Shown piece by piece: positions 1 through 7,182 of a DNA stretch of 16,230 nt (positions are counted from its first letter, which is position 1; each line of letters starts with the position of its first letter). A program made the position numbers and the translations under genes. Location of the stretch: assembly GCA_016201185.1 (NCBI GenBank), contig JACQDG010000071.1, positions 1 through 16,230 on the forward strand, read 5' to 3'. Source of the stretch: Acidobacteriota bacterium (GTDB taxonomy: Bacteria > Acidobacteriota > Terriglobia > Bryobacterales > JACQDG01). Under the pieces are notes generated by a model. It had not been told where the DNA came from and made no database searches. It worked only from the letters and a program-made list of their open reading frames with translations.

Positions 1-49
1 AGGTCTGCAAAACCTTTATTCAGCGGTTCGAATCCGCTCCGCGCCTCCA
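1..49 (+). tRNA. tRNA-Cys (GCA), 3' half, cut by window start
   Basis: Only the part from the anticodon stem onward is inside the window. The anticodon loop is 5-11 with GCA at 7-9. The 3' side of the anticodon stem is 12-16 and four of its five pairs can be checked. A five-base variable loop follows at 17-21. The T stem (22-26 with 34-38) pairs perfectly around the loop TTCGAAT. The acceptor 3' strand is 39-45, the discriminator base is T (46) and CCA is encoded at 47-49. A U discriminator is the known identity element of tRNA-Cys and agrees with the anticodon. The D arm and acceptor 5' strand lie upstream of the window. Confidence 0.93.
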
Positions 50-191
50 AGGTTCATCTACTTATCTTAGAAAGCAGAAGTTAGTGGCCTCTCATGCTTT
101 CGGGCTTGATCGGTTGATTCCTGCGTTCCGATAAATTGCGGTGTGTTGGATTTCGGAGCCGGCTGGCGTAGGTCGGCCAGACGGTTGTGCC

Positions 192-752
192 TCAACTGGC
201 CTGAAGCGTGTGCGGCGAGTGGCAGGCCGCGCACGACACCGCCGCGGCCCGCGGTGGCGGCGCCGAGCAGGCAGCTGGCAGCTTGGCGTGGCATCTTTTG
301 CATTGCGCCTCGATCGCCTTCGACTCGCGCACGCTGTGCACGCCATGGCAAGTACCGCAGTGGGGGGCGCGGACTTTGGACGGCTCGAGCACCAGCCTGC
401 CATGCTTGCTGGCAGAGTACTCGGTTAGGATGGACCTGGGGCCCTTTCCCACGTGGCAGGCGCCGCACAAAGCCGGGATCTCATGCTGCGGGGCAACGCG
501 ATCCGGGGCGGCGTGGCCCTCGCTTGTGCGATGCCTTACGCTGTCGCCGTGACAAGTGTTGCACTCGAGCCCGATTTTGAAGTGAGGGTGCGCGAGGAAG
601 TCTTCGACCGTCTCCTTGTGGCATACGGCGCAAAGCTCGTGCACCTTCGGCGCGGCGGAGGATTGCGCTTGCCCGGCCTGTAATGCGAACACTACCGTGA
701 AAAGCGACGCGAGCGGCGCGGAGAGGCTTCGACGCTGACCCCGAGTTCTCAC
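192..752 (-). CDS. Exported six-heme c-type cytochrome
   Basis: A 186-residue protein starting at GTG 752-750, whose last two bases overlap the TGA stop (751-749) of the upstream FMN enzyme gene. This GTGA junction implies coupled translation and is the reason for choosing this start, because the open frame itself runs much further upstream as a shadow. Residues 1-30 look like a Sec signal: basic start RTRGQRR, hydrophobic core around 11-24, possible cleavage near AGQAQ. Six CxxCH heme sites follow, at residues 41-45, 64-68, 96-100, 132-136, 151-155 and 174-178, with extra histidines that could be distal ligands. The pattern fits small periplasmic cytochromes of the doubled-CXXCH or c3/NapC-like type, but I cannot name the subfamily. 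It probably accepts electrons from the FMN dehydrogenase encoded just upstream; that partner is inferred from the operon. No T-tracted terminator follows the stop. Confidence 0.88.
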   Translation of the reverse strand: MRTRGQRRSLSAPLASLFTVVFALQAGQAQSSAAPKVHELCAVCHKETVEDFLAHPHFKIGLECNTCHGDSVRHRTSEGHAAPDRVAPQHEIPALCGACHVGKGPRSILTEYSASKHGRLVLEPSKVRAPHCGTCHGVHSVRESKAIEAQCKRCHAKLPAACSAPPPRAAAVSCAACHSPHTLQAS

Positions 753-2005
753 CCGTTTACTGGCAGCGGCTCCGTATACCACCCCACCAAGCTGCGGTCG
801 ATGGAGGCGACATTTGGTATGCCCGCCAAGCCCATGGCTACTCTCAATTCGGCGTGCAATAACTCGACGACCCTCTGCACGCCCACCTGACCGAACGCCG
901 CCAGGCCCCAGTAGTAGGGCCGCCCGATCAGGATCGCTTTGGCCCCCAGCCCCAGGGCTTTCATAATGTCGCCGCCGCGGCGGATGCCGCCATCCATCAG
1001 GACCGGGATTCTGGCGCTCACGGCGTCCACCACCTCCGGCAACGCATACAGAGTCGGAATCATGCCGTCCAGGGTTCGGCCGCCGTGGTTGGAAACGACG
1101 ATAGCCTGTGCGCCGCGTTCCACGGCCAGACGAGCGTCCTCGGCAGTCACAATCCCCTTTAGAATTAAGGGCAGCTTCGTCGCGCCGCGGAGCCAATCGA
1201 CGCAGTTCCAAGTCAAGCTCGGCGTGTAGGCCTGGATCATGCCGGCGATGGCCGGGGTGCGCGGCTTGCTCTTGCCCGCGTCCGCCGGGATGCCCGTCTG
1301 TACCCACGCGTAATCGAACTTGTTGCGGTTATTGCGATCGCGGGGAGCAGTATAGGGATAGTCCACGCTGACAGAGATGGCGGAAGCCCCGGCGTCTTCG
1401 GCGCGCCTGGCAAAAGCTTCCGCCGAGGCCTTTGTCGCAAATCCGAGGGACGCCGCCCACCACATGGGCGCCTGGGGGGAGCCCTGGAGTTTCGCCATCC
1501 AGTCTGACGGCCCGGTGAGATAAATGGCCTTGGTGTGGGCGGCAGCCTGGGCCGTAACCCTGTCGCCGTCCGGGTAGACCAGGTTCTTGGCCCCGCCCGC
1601 GCCTAACAGGATAGGGAACTCCAGCTTCTTTCCCAGCAGCTCCAGCGAAGTATCGATCTTGCTGACATCTACCCCGACTCGCCGGCGAACGTAGGCGCGG
1701 CTGAAGGCCTCGCGGTTAGCGCGCAAGGTCAGCTCGTTCGCGCTACCGCCCGCGATGTAGTCATAAGCCAACGGGTGCACTTTTTTCTTGGCGACTTCCT
1801 CGATTTCATGGACATTGACCGGGCCCATCACTTCTTCGCTGTAGCTGGGAGGGTAAATGGTCGCCGGTGCGTTCCGACCCTGGCCTTGAGCGAACAGCGG
1901 CGAGCTCCCCGCGAGCCAGAGAAGCCGGCGCAGGGCATCCCGGCGCGTCGCGCAACCGGTGCGGCTCGCCGCAGAAGCAGTACCCATTCCCAGATCGATG
2001 CTCAT
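749..2005 (-). CDS. Tat-exported FMN-dependent alpha-hydroxy-acid dehydrogenase
   Basis: A 418-residue member of the glycolate oxidase / L-lactate dehydrogenase family, which oxidises 2-hydroxy acids to 2-keto acids with FMN in a TIM barrel. A strong AAGGAGGAG lies 4 nt before ATG 2005-2003. Residues 20-40 form a Tat-type signal (TRRDAL, then a hydrophobic stretch ending SSPLFAQ), so the enzyme should act outside the cytoplasm. Conserved sites by comparison with spinach glycolate oxidase: Tyr83 (Y24), Asp215 (D157), Lys283 in LILKG (K230), catalytic His307 and Arg310 in SNHGGR, the phosphate-binding DGGIRRGGD (338-346), and the GRPYYWGLA segment. The usual FFQLY motif at the flavin face is replaced by WWAAS (182-186), so the Gln and Tyr that normally contact flavin and substrate appear absent. 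Substrate is unknown. It lies 33 nt after a broken paralogue and overlaps the cytochrome gene, which argues for a dehydrogenase using a cytochrome acceptor rather than an oxidase. Confidence 0.88.
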   Translation of the reverse strand: MSIDLGMGTASAASRTGCATRRDALRRLLWLAGSSPLFAQGQGRNAPATIYPPSYSEEVMGPVNVHEIEEVAKKKVHPLAYDYIAGGSANELTLRANREAFSRAYVRRRVGVDVSKIDTSLELLGKKLEFPILLGAGGAKNLVYPDGDRVTAQAAAHTKAIYLTGPSDWMAKLQGSPQAPMWWAASLGFATKASAEAFARRAEDAGASAISVSVDYPYTAPRDRNNRNKFDYAWVQTGIPADAGKSKPRTPAIAGMIQAYTPSLTWNCVDWLRGATKLPLILKGIVTAEDARLAVERGAQAIVVSNHGGRTLDGMIPTLYALPEVVDAVSARIPVLMDGGIRRGGDIMKALGLGAKAILIGRPYYWGLAAFGQVGVQRVVELLHAELRVAMGLAGIPNVASIDRSLVGWYTEPLPVNG

Positions 2006-2038
2006 GACTCCTCCTTCCCCTTGCTGGGCGATCCCTTC

Positions 2039-3171
2039 TCACCCGGAGGGCATGCTGGTTTTGCGGCCGCCGGCCGAGGGCGGCTCCCAGGCAGGCCGCA
2101 CCAGGCTCCGATTAACGGCAGCGAGGTTGGGCACGCCCGCCAGGCCCATAGCGAGCACCAACTCGGCGCGCATCAGGTCGATCACCCTTTCGACGCCCAC
2201 CTCGCCGAAAGCGGCCAGGCCCCAAACGTATGGCCTGCCGATGAGAACGGCCGTGGCGCCGAGCGCGAGCGCCTTCAACACGCTTTCAAAATCACGGGCA
2301 GGTTGGACGCACCGTGGAGCCAATTGACGACCTCCCACGTCATACTGGGGGTGGCGGGCTGGAGCATGGCTGCCACGGCCGGAGAGCGCGGCTGGTACTT
2401 GCCGCGATCCCCAGGAATGCCAGTCGCCGCATAGCCGTAGTCGTACCTGTTGCGGTTATTGCGATCTTTGTTCGGTGTGTATTGATAGTCCATCGTGATG
2501 ATGAATCCGCAACACCCGGCATCCTCCGAGCGCCGGGCAAAGCTTTGCGCGAACTCCCTGGCGCCCAGCCCGATCGAGTTCGACCACCAGAGCGGCGCCT
2601 GGCCGGCGGCATATAGTTTCTCCATCCAGGAGCCCCCGGCTGCCACACAGTAGAGAGCCTTGCTGGCGAAAGCGGCTTGCGCTGCGATGCGATCGGCGTC
2701 AGGATTGGCGAGGCTTTTGCCACCGGTGGGGTCCAGCAGAATGGGGAAGTCCAGCTTGTTCCCGAGCAGCTCGAGCGAAGTGTCGATCTTGCTTACATCG
2801 ACCATCACGCGCCGGCGAAGCCAGACGCGGGTGTACGCTGCGAGGTTGGCGCGCAGGGTCAGTTCGTCTTCCACACCCCCGGCGATATAGTCGTAAGCCA
2901 GCTTGTGGATCTTCTTCTTGGCAATGTCCTCCATCTCAAGGACGTTCACCGGGCCCATGACTTCTTCGCTGTAAGCGGGCGGATAGGTGATCGTCGGTCC
3001 AGTGCCTTGCTGGGGCTGCTGCTGCGGTTGCTGCTGCGCGAACAGCGGGGAGCCGGCTGCGAAAAGGAGAAGCCGGCGCATCATTTCCCGCCGGGTGCGG
3101 TAAGCGTGGTTGGTCAGGCCTGCGAATCCAGCACCCTGGATCGCGTTCATCAGACCACGTGGGGCAGCCAT
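2039..3171 (-). pseudogene. FMN alpha-hydroxy-acid dehydrogenase paralogue with internal deletion and frameshift
   Basis: Close paralogue of the gene at 749-2005. The first reading frame starts at ATG 3171-3169, has a Tat signal (RTRREMMRR then GSPLFAQ) and a Gln/Pro-rich linker (46-55), and matches the intact enzyme as far as PVILK. It then runs into TGA at 2277-2275 after 298 residues. The rest continues in another frame, from about 2290 (ESVLKALALGA, GRPYVWGLA) to a TGA at 2041-2039. Against the intact copy, about 60 codons are missing at 2281-2291, including the SNHGGR segment with the catalytic His and Arg and the DGGIRRG phosphate site. The product cannot be a working enzyme of this family. 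The rest of the frame is clean, so the lesion looks recent, or it is a sequencing or assembly error. Like the intact copy, it has WW plus small residues in place of FFQLY. Confidence 0.82.
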
Positions 3172-3176
3172 GGCTT

Positions 3177-3181
3177 CCTCC
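3177..3181 (-). promoter_or_regulatory. Ribosome binding site fixing the start of the broken FMN paralogue
   Basis: GGAGG lies 5 nt before ATG 3171-3169. An in-frame TTG at 3183-3181 overlaps this site and so is unlikely to be the start. Confidence 0.7.
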
Positions 3182-3204
3182 AAGGGAATGTTGTATAGGA
3201 AGCG

Positions 3205-3234
3205 ACTCTAGTCACTGACGAGTGGCCGTGTCAA
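3205..3234 (-). promoter_or_regulatory. Sigma70-type promoter for the FMN enzyme-cytochrome operon
   Basis: A perfect -35 hexamer TTGACA (3234-3229) is separated by 18 nt from a -10 TAGAGT (3210-3205, four of six matches). It would start transcription near 3198, giving a leader of about 27 nt before ATG 3171. A small perfect inverted repeat (GACCC-caga-GGGTC, 3239-3252) sits just upstream of the -35 and could be a regulator site, but it is short enough to be chance. The remaining bases up to 3302 hold nothing recognisable. Confidence 0.55.
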
Positions 3235-3302
3235 GCCTGACCCCAGAGGGTCGCGATTCTTTCCGGGATGGCGCCAAAATGGAATTTGATGGCGTCTCAA
3301 GC

Positions 3303-4085
3303 CTAATCCGGCGCTTTTAAATCCACCACCGAGGCCTGCCGAAATTTACCCTTTGAGAATTGCCGGTAGAGTCGAAACACGCCCTTTATATCTTCCCAGG
3401 CAGTCGGGAGAATTTTCACGCGGCTGTCATCATCTTCCTTCCAGACGACCGGAATGTCTTTGATCTTGTATCCTTGCTTTTCCGCCCGCACCAGGAGTTC
3501 CGTGTCGAAGAACCAGGACTGGTTCTCGACCTGGGGCACGATTCGGTCCACGACCTCCCGGGTCACAGCTTTGAAGCCGCATTGCGCGTCGCTGAACCGC
3601 GTGGAAAGGACTGCCTTGACGAAAATATTGTAGAGGCGGGAGATGATCTCCCGTTTCCAAGAACGTTTCGTTTGCGAAGCCTTCAACAGCCGCGACCCGA
3701 TGGCGATGTCGTATTCCTCCTCTATGATGGCTCTGATCAGTTTGGAAAGCTCCGACAGATCCGTGGAGAGATCGACATCCATGTAGCAAACGACGTCCGC
3801 TTTGCTCTCCATCCAGGCGCACCGCAGGGCTTGCCCGCGCCCCGGTTGAGCCAGGTGCAGGAAAGCGACATCGCTGTACCGCGCGTTCAACGCTTCGGCT
3901 ATCCAGAAGGTACCGTCCGTCGAGCCGTTTTCCACAATCACGATGCGCCATGTGTAGGGAAAATTGCGCTCGAGGAACCGCCGAACCCTCTCAACGCTTT
4001 TCTCGAGGACATGCGCTTCATTCAAGACCGGTATCACCACGTCGACCGTAACAGCGCGGTCTTGCCTGGCATCGCGGGCGCTCAT
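3303..4085 (-). CDS. Polyprenyl-phosphate glycosyltransferase, family GT2 (DPM1/ALG5 type)
   Basis: A 260-residue soluble GT-A fold glycosyltransferase. The start ATG 4085-4083 overlaps the TGA stop (4084-4082) of the membrane protein gene upstream; the same frame stays open further upstream only as a shadow of that gene. Visible motifs are VVIPVLNEAH (16-25, nucleotide-binding start), ENGSTDGT (52-59), the metal-binding DVD (103-105), GSRLLK (130-135), DAQCGFK (166-172) and WFFDTELL (191-198). The last two are characteristic of dolichyl-phosphate mannose synthase and ALG5-type glucosyltransferases. There is no C-terminal membrane span, unlike GtrB or ArnC. The expected reaction is transfer of a hexose from a nucleotide sugar to a polyprenyl phosphate on the cytoplasmic face. 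The coupled GT-C-like protein is the natural user of that lipid-linked donor. The sugar cannot be predicted. Confidence 0.88.
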   Translation of the reverse strand: MSARDARQDRAVTVDVVIPVLNEAHVLEKSVERVRRFLERNFPYTWRIVIVENGSTDGTFWIAEALNARYSDVAFLHLAQPGRGQALRCAWMESKADVVCYMDVDLSTDLSELSKLIRAIIEEEYDIAIGSRLLKASQTKRSWKREIISRLYNIFVKAVLSTRFSDAQCGFKAVTREVVDRIVPQVENQSWFFDTELLVRAEKQGYKIKDIPVVWKEDDDSRVKILPTAWEDIKGVFRLYRQFSKGKFRQASVVDLKAPD

Positions 4086-5659
4086 GGATTCCCGCCTGCA
4101 GAGCCCCATCTCGGTGACCAGATGCCGTACAGGATCGCCGCGGTCAGTGCGAATAAAGGCAGCGGGGAAACGCCTCCGGAAAAATACTCCCCGTACTGGC
4201 CTCCCGTCCGGTAGAGGACGGTCAGAAAGGGCAACTGGAACCCGCCGGAAAACACGTGCAGAATCGGGTCGAGCACCCCCAGACCGCGCTCCACGTCGCG
4301 ATACATGGCCAGGCACCACGATTCCGCGACCGAAATGACCGCCACGGAATAAACAGCAAGGCGAGGCAGGCGCTCCAAAACGACCGCCGCCGGCAAGAAC
4401 AGGAATGGAAACATGGCCGACATATAGCGGACCCCGGTGTTGAACTGGAGTCGAGTGTAATTGGATCCGCTGAAAAACAACCAGCATGCCAGGAAGGTGG
4501 CAAGCATCATCCACATCTCCTGCCGCGGCAGCACGCGGTTCGCATGGCGAAAGAGCAAGGGAGCGAGCAATGCCAGCAGCATGAGCGGGCTGCTCACAAA
4601 AAAACCAAACCGGTAGTCGAATGCCAGGCCCAGGAACAATTCGAGTTGCGGCCACCCGTAGCCCTGGTAGCCCAGATTGCTCCACTCGACCGGCGGCATC
4701 CAGTGCTGGCCCGGGTAAAAGGGATGCCCGAAGCTCTGCCATTGGTAGAACCAGAGAAGGCCCACCGGTCCCAGCGTGCCGAGCACGTACCAACCGCCGT
4801 GATGCATCGCCTCCCGAAGACCGGCCGCCCGCAGGCTCCTGACGATGCCATAGCAAAACAGGCTCAGCAGTAACACCGCCCCGGAATAATCGAACAGGAG
4901 AGCCGTTCCTCCCGCCAGTCCCCCCAGGAAGTACCGCTTCCGGGCTGACCAATCCAGGCCGTCGCCGGGATTCCACATAGCGATGAACCCCAGGAAAGCC
5001 CAGTGACCAAGCATGAGGTTCTGGTTCAGATAACCTGTCCGGAAGAAGACGGGCGTACCGAAGGCGTAAAGCAGCGCCAGCCACAGGGCCTTGCGGTCCG
5101 ATCCGAAAACGTGGCGCAGCGCATAGAACATGACGACAACGCCCAGCGCCGAGCTCGGCGCCATGCACAGCGACTGCATCACGAAGGCCGCCAGCCCAAA
5201 CTTGACGTCGTAGCCGCGGCGCCACGCTTCGCGGAAAAACTCCCGCGCCATCGGCCAGGGCGAATTGTAAGCTGGTGGAGCTGTGAGTCCCTCCGCCTGG
5301 CGCTGGCGGTTCACACGCTCGACGATCCGATCGATCACCGGCCGCGACAGGGCATACGGAATCGCCGCCAGCATGGATGCTCCGGGATTGTTGCCGATGT
5401 GCCAACCCCGGCCCGGCGTTTCGAACAGGTCCGAGTGCATGTGAGCGTAATCATCAACGCGGAAGGAGAGGTGATCCCCAATTGCCAGCGCCGGATAGAC
5501 CTCGCGCACGACGTTGCTGGCAAAGTGTAGAACATACACCAGCCAGCAAGTGAGGAACAAACGCACCGCAATCTCCCGCGGCGTGAATCGCCACGGAGTC
5601 GGGGGCGAGAAGACGCCGGCCACCGCCGCGGCAGCCTCCACTGGAATCCGGGATGTCAT
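4082..5659 (-). CDS. Polytopic membrane protein, probable GT-C-type glycosyltransferase
   Basis: A 525-residue protein from ATG 5659-5657. The frame is open to 5824, but that would run through the divergent promoter and into the neighbouring gene, so the inner ATG is preferred; its ribosome site is weak. About ten hydrophobic segments are seen, for example near 30-49, 158-182, 190-206, 216-229, 245-275, 290-306, 355-371, 383-396, 415-428, 434-450 and 498-513. After the first span a long outer loop carries RVDDYAHMHSD (67-77) and GRGWHIGNNPGASM (83-96). An acidic pair in the first outer loop is typical of GT-C enzymes such as PMT, ArnT and PglB, which use polyprenyl-phosphate sugars. No specific Pfam family is recognised with confidence. 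The four-base overlap with the DPM1-type gene strongly suggests a donor-maker and user pair. The acceptor is unknown. Confidence 0.72.
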   Translation of the reverse strand: MTSRIPVEAAAAVAGVFSPPTPWRFTPREIAVRLFLTCWLVYVLHFASNVVREVYPALAIGDHLSFRVDDYAHMHSDLFETPGRGWHIGNNPGASMLAAIPYALSRPVIDRIVERVNRQRQAEGLTAPPAYNSPWPMAREFFREAWRRGYDVKFGLAAFVMQSLCMAPSSALGVVVMFYALRHVFGSDRKALWLALLYAFGTPVFFRTGYLNQNLMLGHWAFLGFIAMWNPGDGLDWSARKRYFLGGLAGGTALLFDYSGAVLLLSLFCYGIVRSLRAAGLREAMHHGGWYVLGTLGPVGLLWFYQWQSFGHPFYPGQHWMPPVEWSNLGYQGYGWPQLELFLGLAFDYRFGFFVSSPLMLLALLAPLLFRHANRVLPRQEMWMMLATFLACWLFFSGSNYTRLQFNTGVRYMSAMFPFLFLPAAVVLERLPRLAVYSVAVISVAESWCLAMYRDVERGLGVLDPILHVFSGGFQLPFLTVLYRTGGQYGEYFSGGVSPLPLFALTAAILYGIWSPRWGSAGGNP

Positions 5660-5706
5660 CTGCTTGCTGCGCCCTGCTCGGACCTTTTGAGCATCGGCTC
5701 GTCGGC

Positions 5707-5712
5707 TATAAT
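5707..5712 (+). promoter_or_regulatory. -10 element of the SDR-GMC operon in a divergent promoter region
   Basis: A perfect TATAAT stands in an A/T-rich patch (5706-5720) within a GC-rich region. The -35 is poor (TTTTGA about 16 nt upstream). Transcription would start near 5719, leaving a leader of about 83 nt. The opposite strand of the same patch reads TATTAT and could serve the divergent GT-C gene starting at 5659, so 5660-5801 is probably a shared control region. Confidence 0.5.
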
Positions 5713-5801
5713 AATAGAATCTTTCCGGCCGGTTTTGTTGTACACCCTCCCCAGAGCGGGACGCCGACAGGATTTGCCGGCGAGCAGCGGTGGTGAAAAC
5801 C

Positions 5802-6716
5802 ATGCCAACCTCGTTGTTCATCACCGGAGCCAGCGGCTATGTCGGCAGGCGTCTGCTTTCCCTGATCGACCCGGCCACATACAGGACGATCTATTGCCTC
5901 ACCAGGAGCGGGCTTCCGTCCCGGCAGCCGGAGCCGGAGGCGAAGATGCACTGGGTCACTGGCGATCTGCTCGACAGCGCCGCTTATGCTGGACCGCTGG
6001 CCTGCTGCGACGCTGTTGTTCATCTCGCAGCTCTTACGGGGAAGCACAAGGCGGCGGCTTACTTTCGGGTGAACACCGAGGGAACCAGGGTCCTGGTCGA
6101 TGCCTGCCGGAAAGCAGGGGTCCGGAACTTTCTGCACGTAAGCACGATTGCCGTCAAGTTTCGCGATCAATCCCGCTACTATTACGCGCAGTCGAAAAAG
6201 CTTGGGGAGGAGATTGTCGCGCAGAGCGATCTTCGCTTCACAATTCTCCGGCCCACGATCGTGGTTGGCAATCGGGCGCCGGTGCTGGAAAGCTTGTGCA
6301 GGTTGGCGCGAGCCCCATGGATTCCTTTGTTCGGCGGCGGCCAAGTCGAAGTGCAGCCGATTTACGTGGACGACCTGATTCATTCGATCCTTTCCATCCT
6401 CGACGAGGAAATGTTCGAAAACCAGACCCTGGATCTGGGCGGGCCGGAGGTTCTCAGCATGGAGGACATGTTGATCCGGCTCCGTCGTGCCCTTGGCAGG
6501 AAGGAAGCGCGGCTGGTTCGTATCCCTGTAGGGCTGATCCGTCCCTTTCTGGCGCTTTTTGAAAAGCTTTTTCTGCCGATTATGCCCCTCACCGCCGGCC
6601 AACTGGCCTCCTTTGCCAACGATGGAACCATCGAAAGCAACCCTTTCTTCGAGCGTCTCCGCCCGCGGATGAAAAGTTTTGATGAGGCGCTGCGATTAGC
6701 GACAACTCATGAATGA
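5802..6716 (+). CDS. Extended short-chain dehydrogenase / NAD-dependent epimerase-dehydratase
   Basis: A 304-residue Rossmann-fold protein. The start is placed at ATG 5802 (MPTSLFITG); in-frame GTG codons at 5790 and 5793 are alternatives that add up to four residues. TGASGYVG (8-15) is the glycine-rich NAD(P) site and GDLLD (54-58) follows. HLAALTGKH (74-82) includes the conserved Ala-Ala region after beta-4. HVSTIAV (112-118) supplies the catalytic Ser/Thr, and YAQSK (128-132) is the YxxxK catalytic pair. LRPTIVVG (149-156) is the usual substrate-domain entry. Family members act as sugar-nucleotide epimerases, dehydratases or reductases, or on sterol-like substrates; the sequence does not decide which. 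Its 3' end overlaps the next gene by 8 nt, and it is divergent from the glycosyltransferase pair, so a role in nucleotide-sugar or glycolipid modification is likely. Confidence 0.85.
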   Translation: MPTSLFITGASGYVGRRLLSLIDPATYRTIYCLTRSGLPSRQPEPEAKMHWVTGDLLDSAAYAGPLACCDAVVHLAALTGKHKAAAYFRVNTEGTRVLVDACRKAGVRNFLHVSTIAVKFRDQSRYYYAQSKKLGEEIVAQSDLRFTILRPTIVVGNRAPVLESLCRLARAPWIPLFGGGQVEVQPIYVDDLIHSILSILDEEMFENQTLDLGGPEVLSMEDMLIRLRRALGRKEARLVRIPVGLIRPFLALFEKLFLPIMPLTAGQLASFANDGTIESNPFFERLRPRMKSFDEALRLATTHE

Positions 6717-7182
6717 ATCTCGCCGGGAACCGGAACAGTTCAGACGGGAGTGTTTCACCTATAGCCGGTACTTGATCGGCCAAGCTCCGATTGATTACGT
6801 CGTCGAAAAGTATTGCGAATACCACCGCATGCCCGGCGTCTTTGCGGGCCTCAATTCCGACCGGTTTGACAGGCTTGCAGTGCGGCTCTCGGCGCGGGCT
6901 CCGCTGCTCGCGAGGCTGGCGGACACCTACGCCAGCCGGTTCTACAAACGCTCGGCGGTTCGCAAGAAGCTGGTCTTGTTGCTGGCGCTTCTCGAGTGCT
7001 CGCCGCCGGCGTTCCATGTTCTGGACATCCCCGACGCCTGCTCCCGGCCCGGGATGTACGTCCGGCTGGGCTTCCGCGCCTGCCTTTACGGGGTCATGCT
7101 TATCCTTTCGTGGATCCTCTTCACGCCCCTCCGCCTTTTCCTGTCCGTTCCTAGGGATGCGCCAGGCCGGGGAGATCAGTGA
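6709..7182 (+). CDS. Unrecognised small protein with one C-terminal membrane segment
   Basis: A 157-residue protein starting at ATG 6709, inside the last codons of the SDR gene (8-nt overlap). Its TGA overlaps the GTG start of the GMC oxidoreductase gene as GTGA. I do not recognise the family. The first 120 residues are Arg-rich and probably mostly helical, with short hydrophobic helices near 86-96 (KKLVLLLALLE). Residues 125-145 form a convincing membrane span (CLYGVMLILSWILF), followed by a short polar tail. Cysteines lie at 15, 36, 97, 111 and 125 but in no known metal motif. Being locked between two enzyme genes suggests it works with them, for example as an anchor or assembly partner of the GMC enzyme, which has no membrane segment of its own. 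It does not resemble the Tat-bearing small subunit of FAD glucose dehydrogenase. Confidence 0.75.
   Translation: MNESRREPEQFRRECFTYSRYLIGQAPIDYVVEKYCEYHRMPGVFAGLNSDRFDRLAVRLSARAPLLARLADTYASRFYKRSAVRKKLVLLLALLECSPPAFHVLDIPDACSRPGMYVRLGFRACLYGVMLILSWILFTPLRLFLSVPRDAPGRGDQ

Noticed and set aside
1..49. tRNA 3' end as an integration (att) site
   Set aside because: No second copy of the tRNA 3' sequence, integrase or phage gene was seen in the window.
163..180. Hairpin CTGGC with GCCAG downstream of the cytochrome gene
   Set aside because: The stem is 5 bp with an 8-nt loop and no T-tract on either strand, so it is not supported as a terminator. The rest of 50-191 holds nothing recognisable.
753..1307. 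N-terminal extension of the cytochrome frame on the minus strand
   Set aside because: It overlaps the FMN enzyme out of frame, has no heme motifs, and the signal peptide begins at GTG 752.
1775..2434. Plus-strand frame of 219 codons
   Set aside because: It is antisense to the two FMN enzyme genes, spans their junction and shows no domain.
3007..3042. CAG/CTG-like short repeats coding Gln-Pro in the broken FMN gene
   Set aside because: This is a short low-complexity linker after a signal peptide, common in exported proteins; not a CRISPR array or a long tandem repeat.
4086..5405. N-terminal 440-residue extension of the GT2 frame on the minus strand
   Set aside because: It is an out-of-frame shadow of the GT-C-like membrane protein gene; the GT2 homology begins exactly at ATG 4085 with an ATGA overlap.
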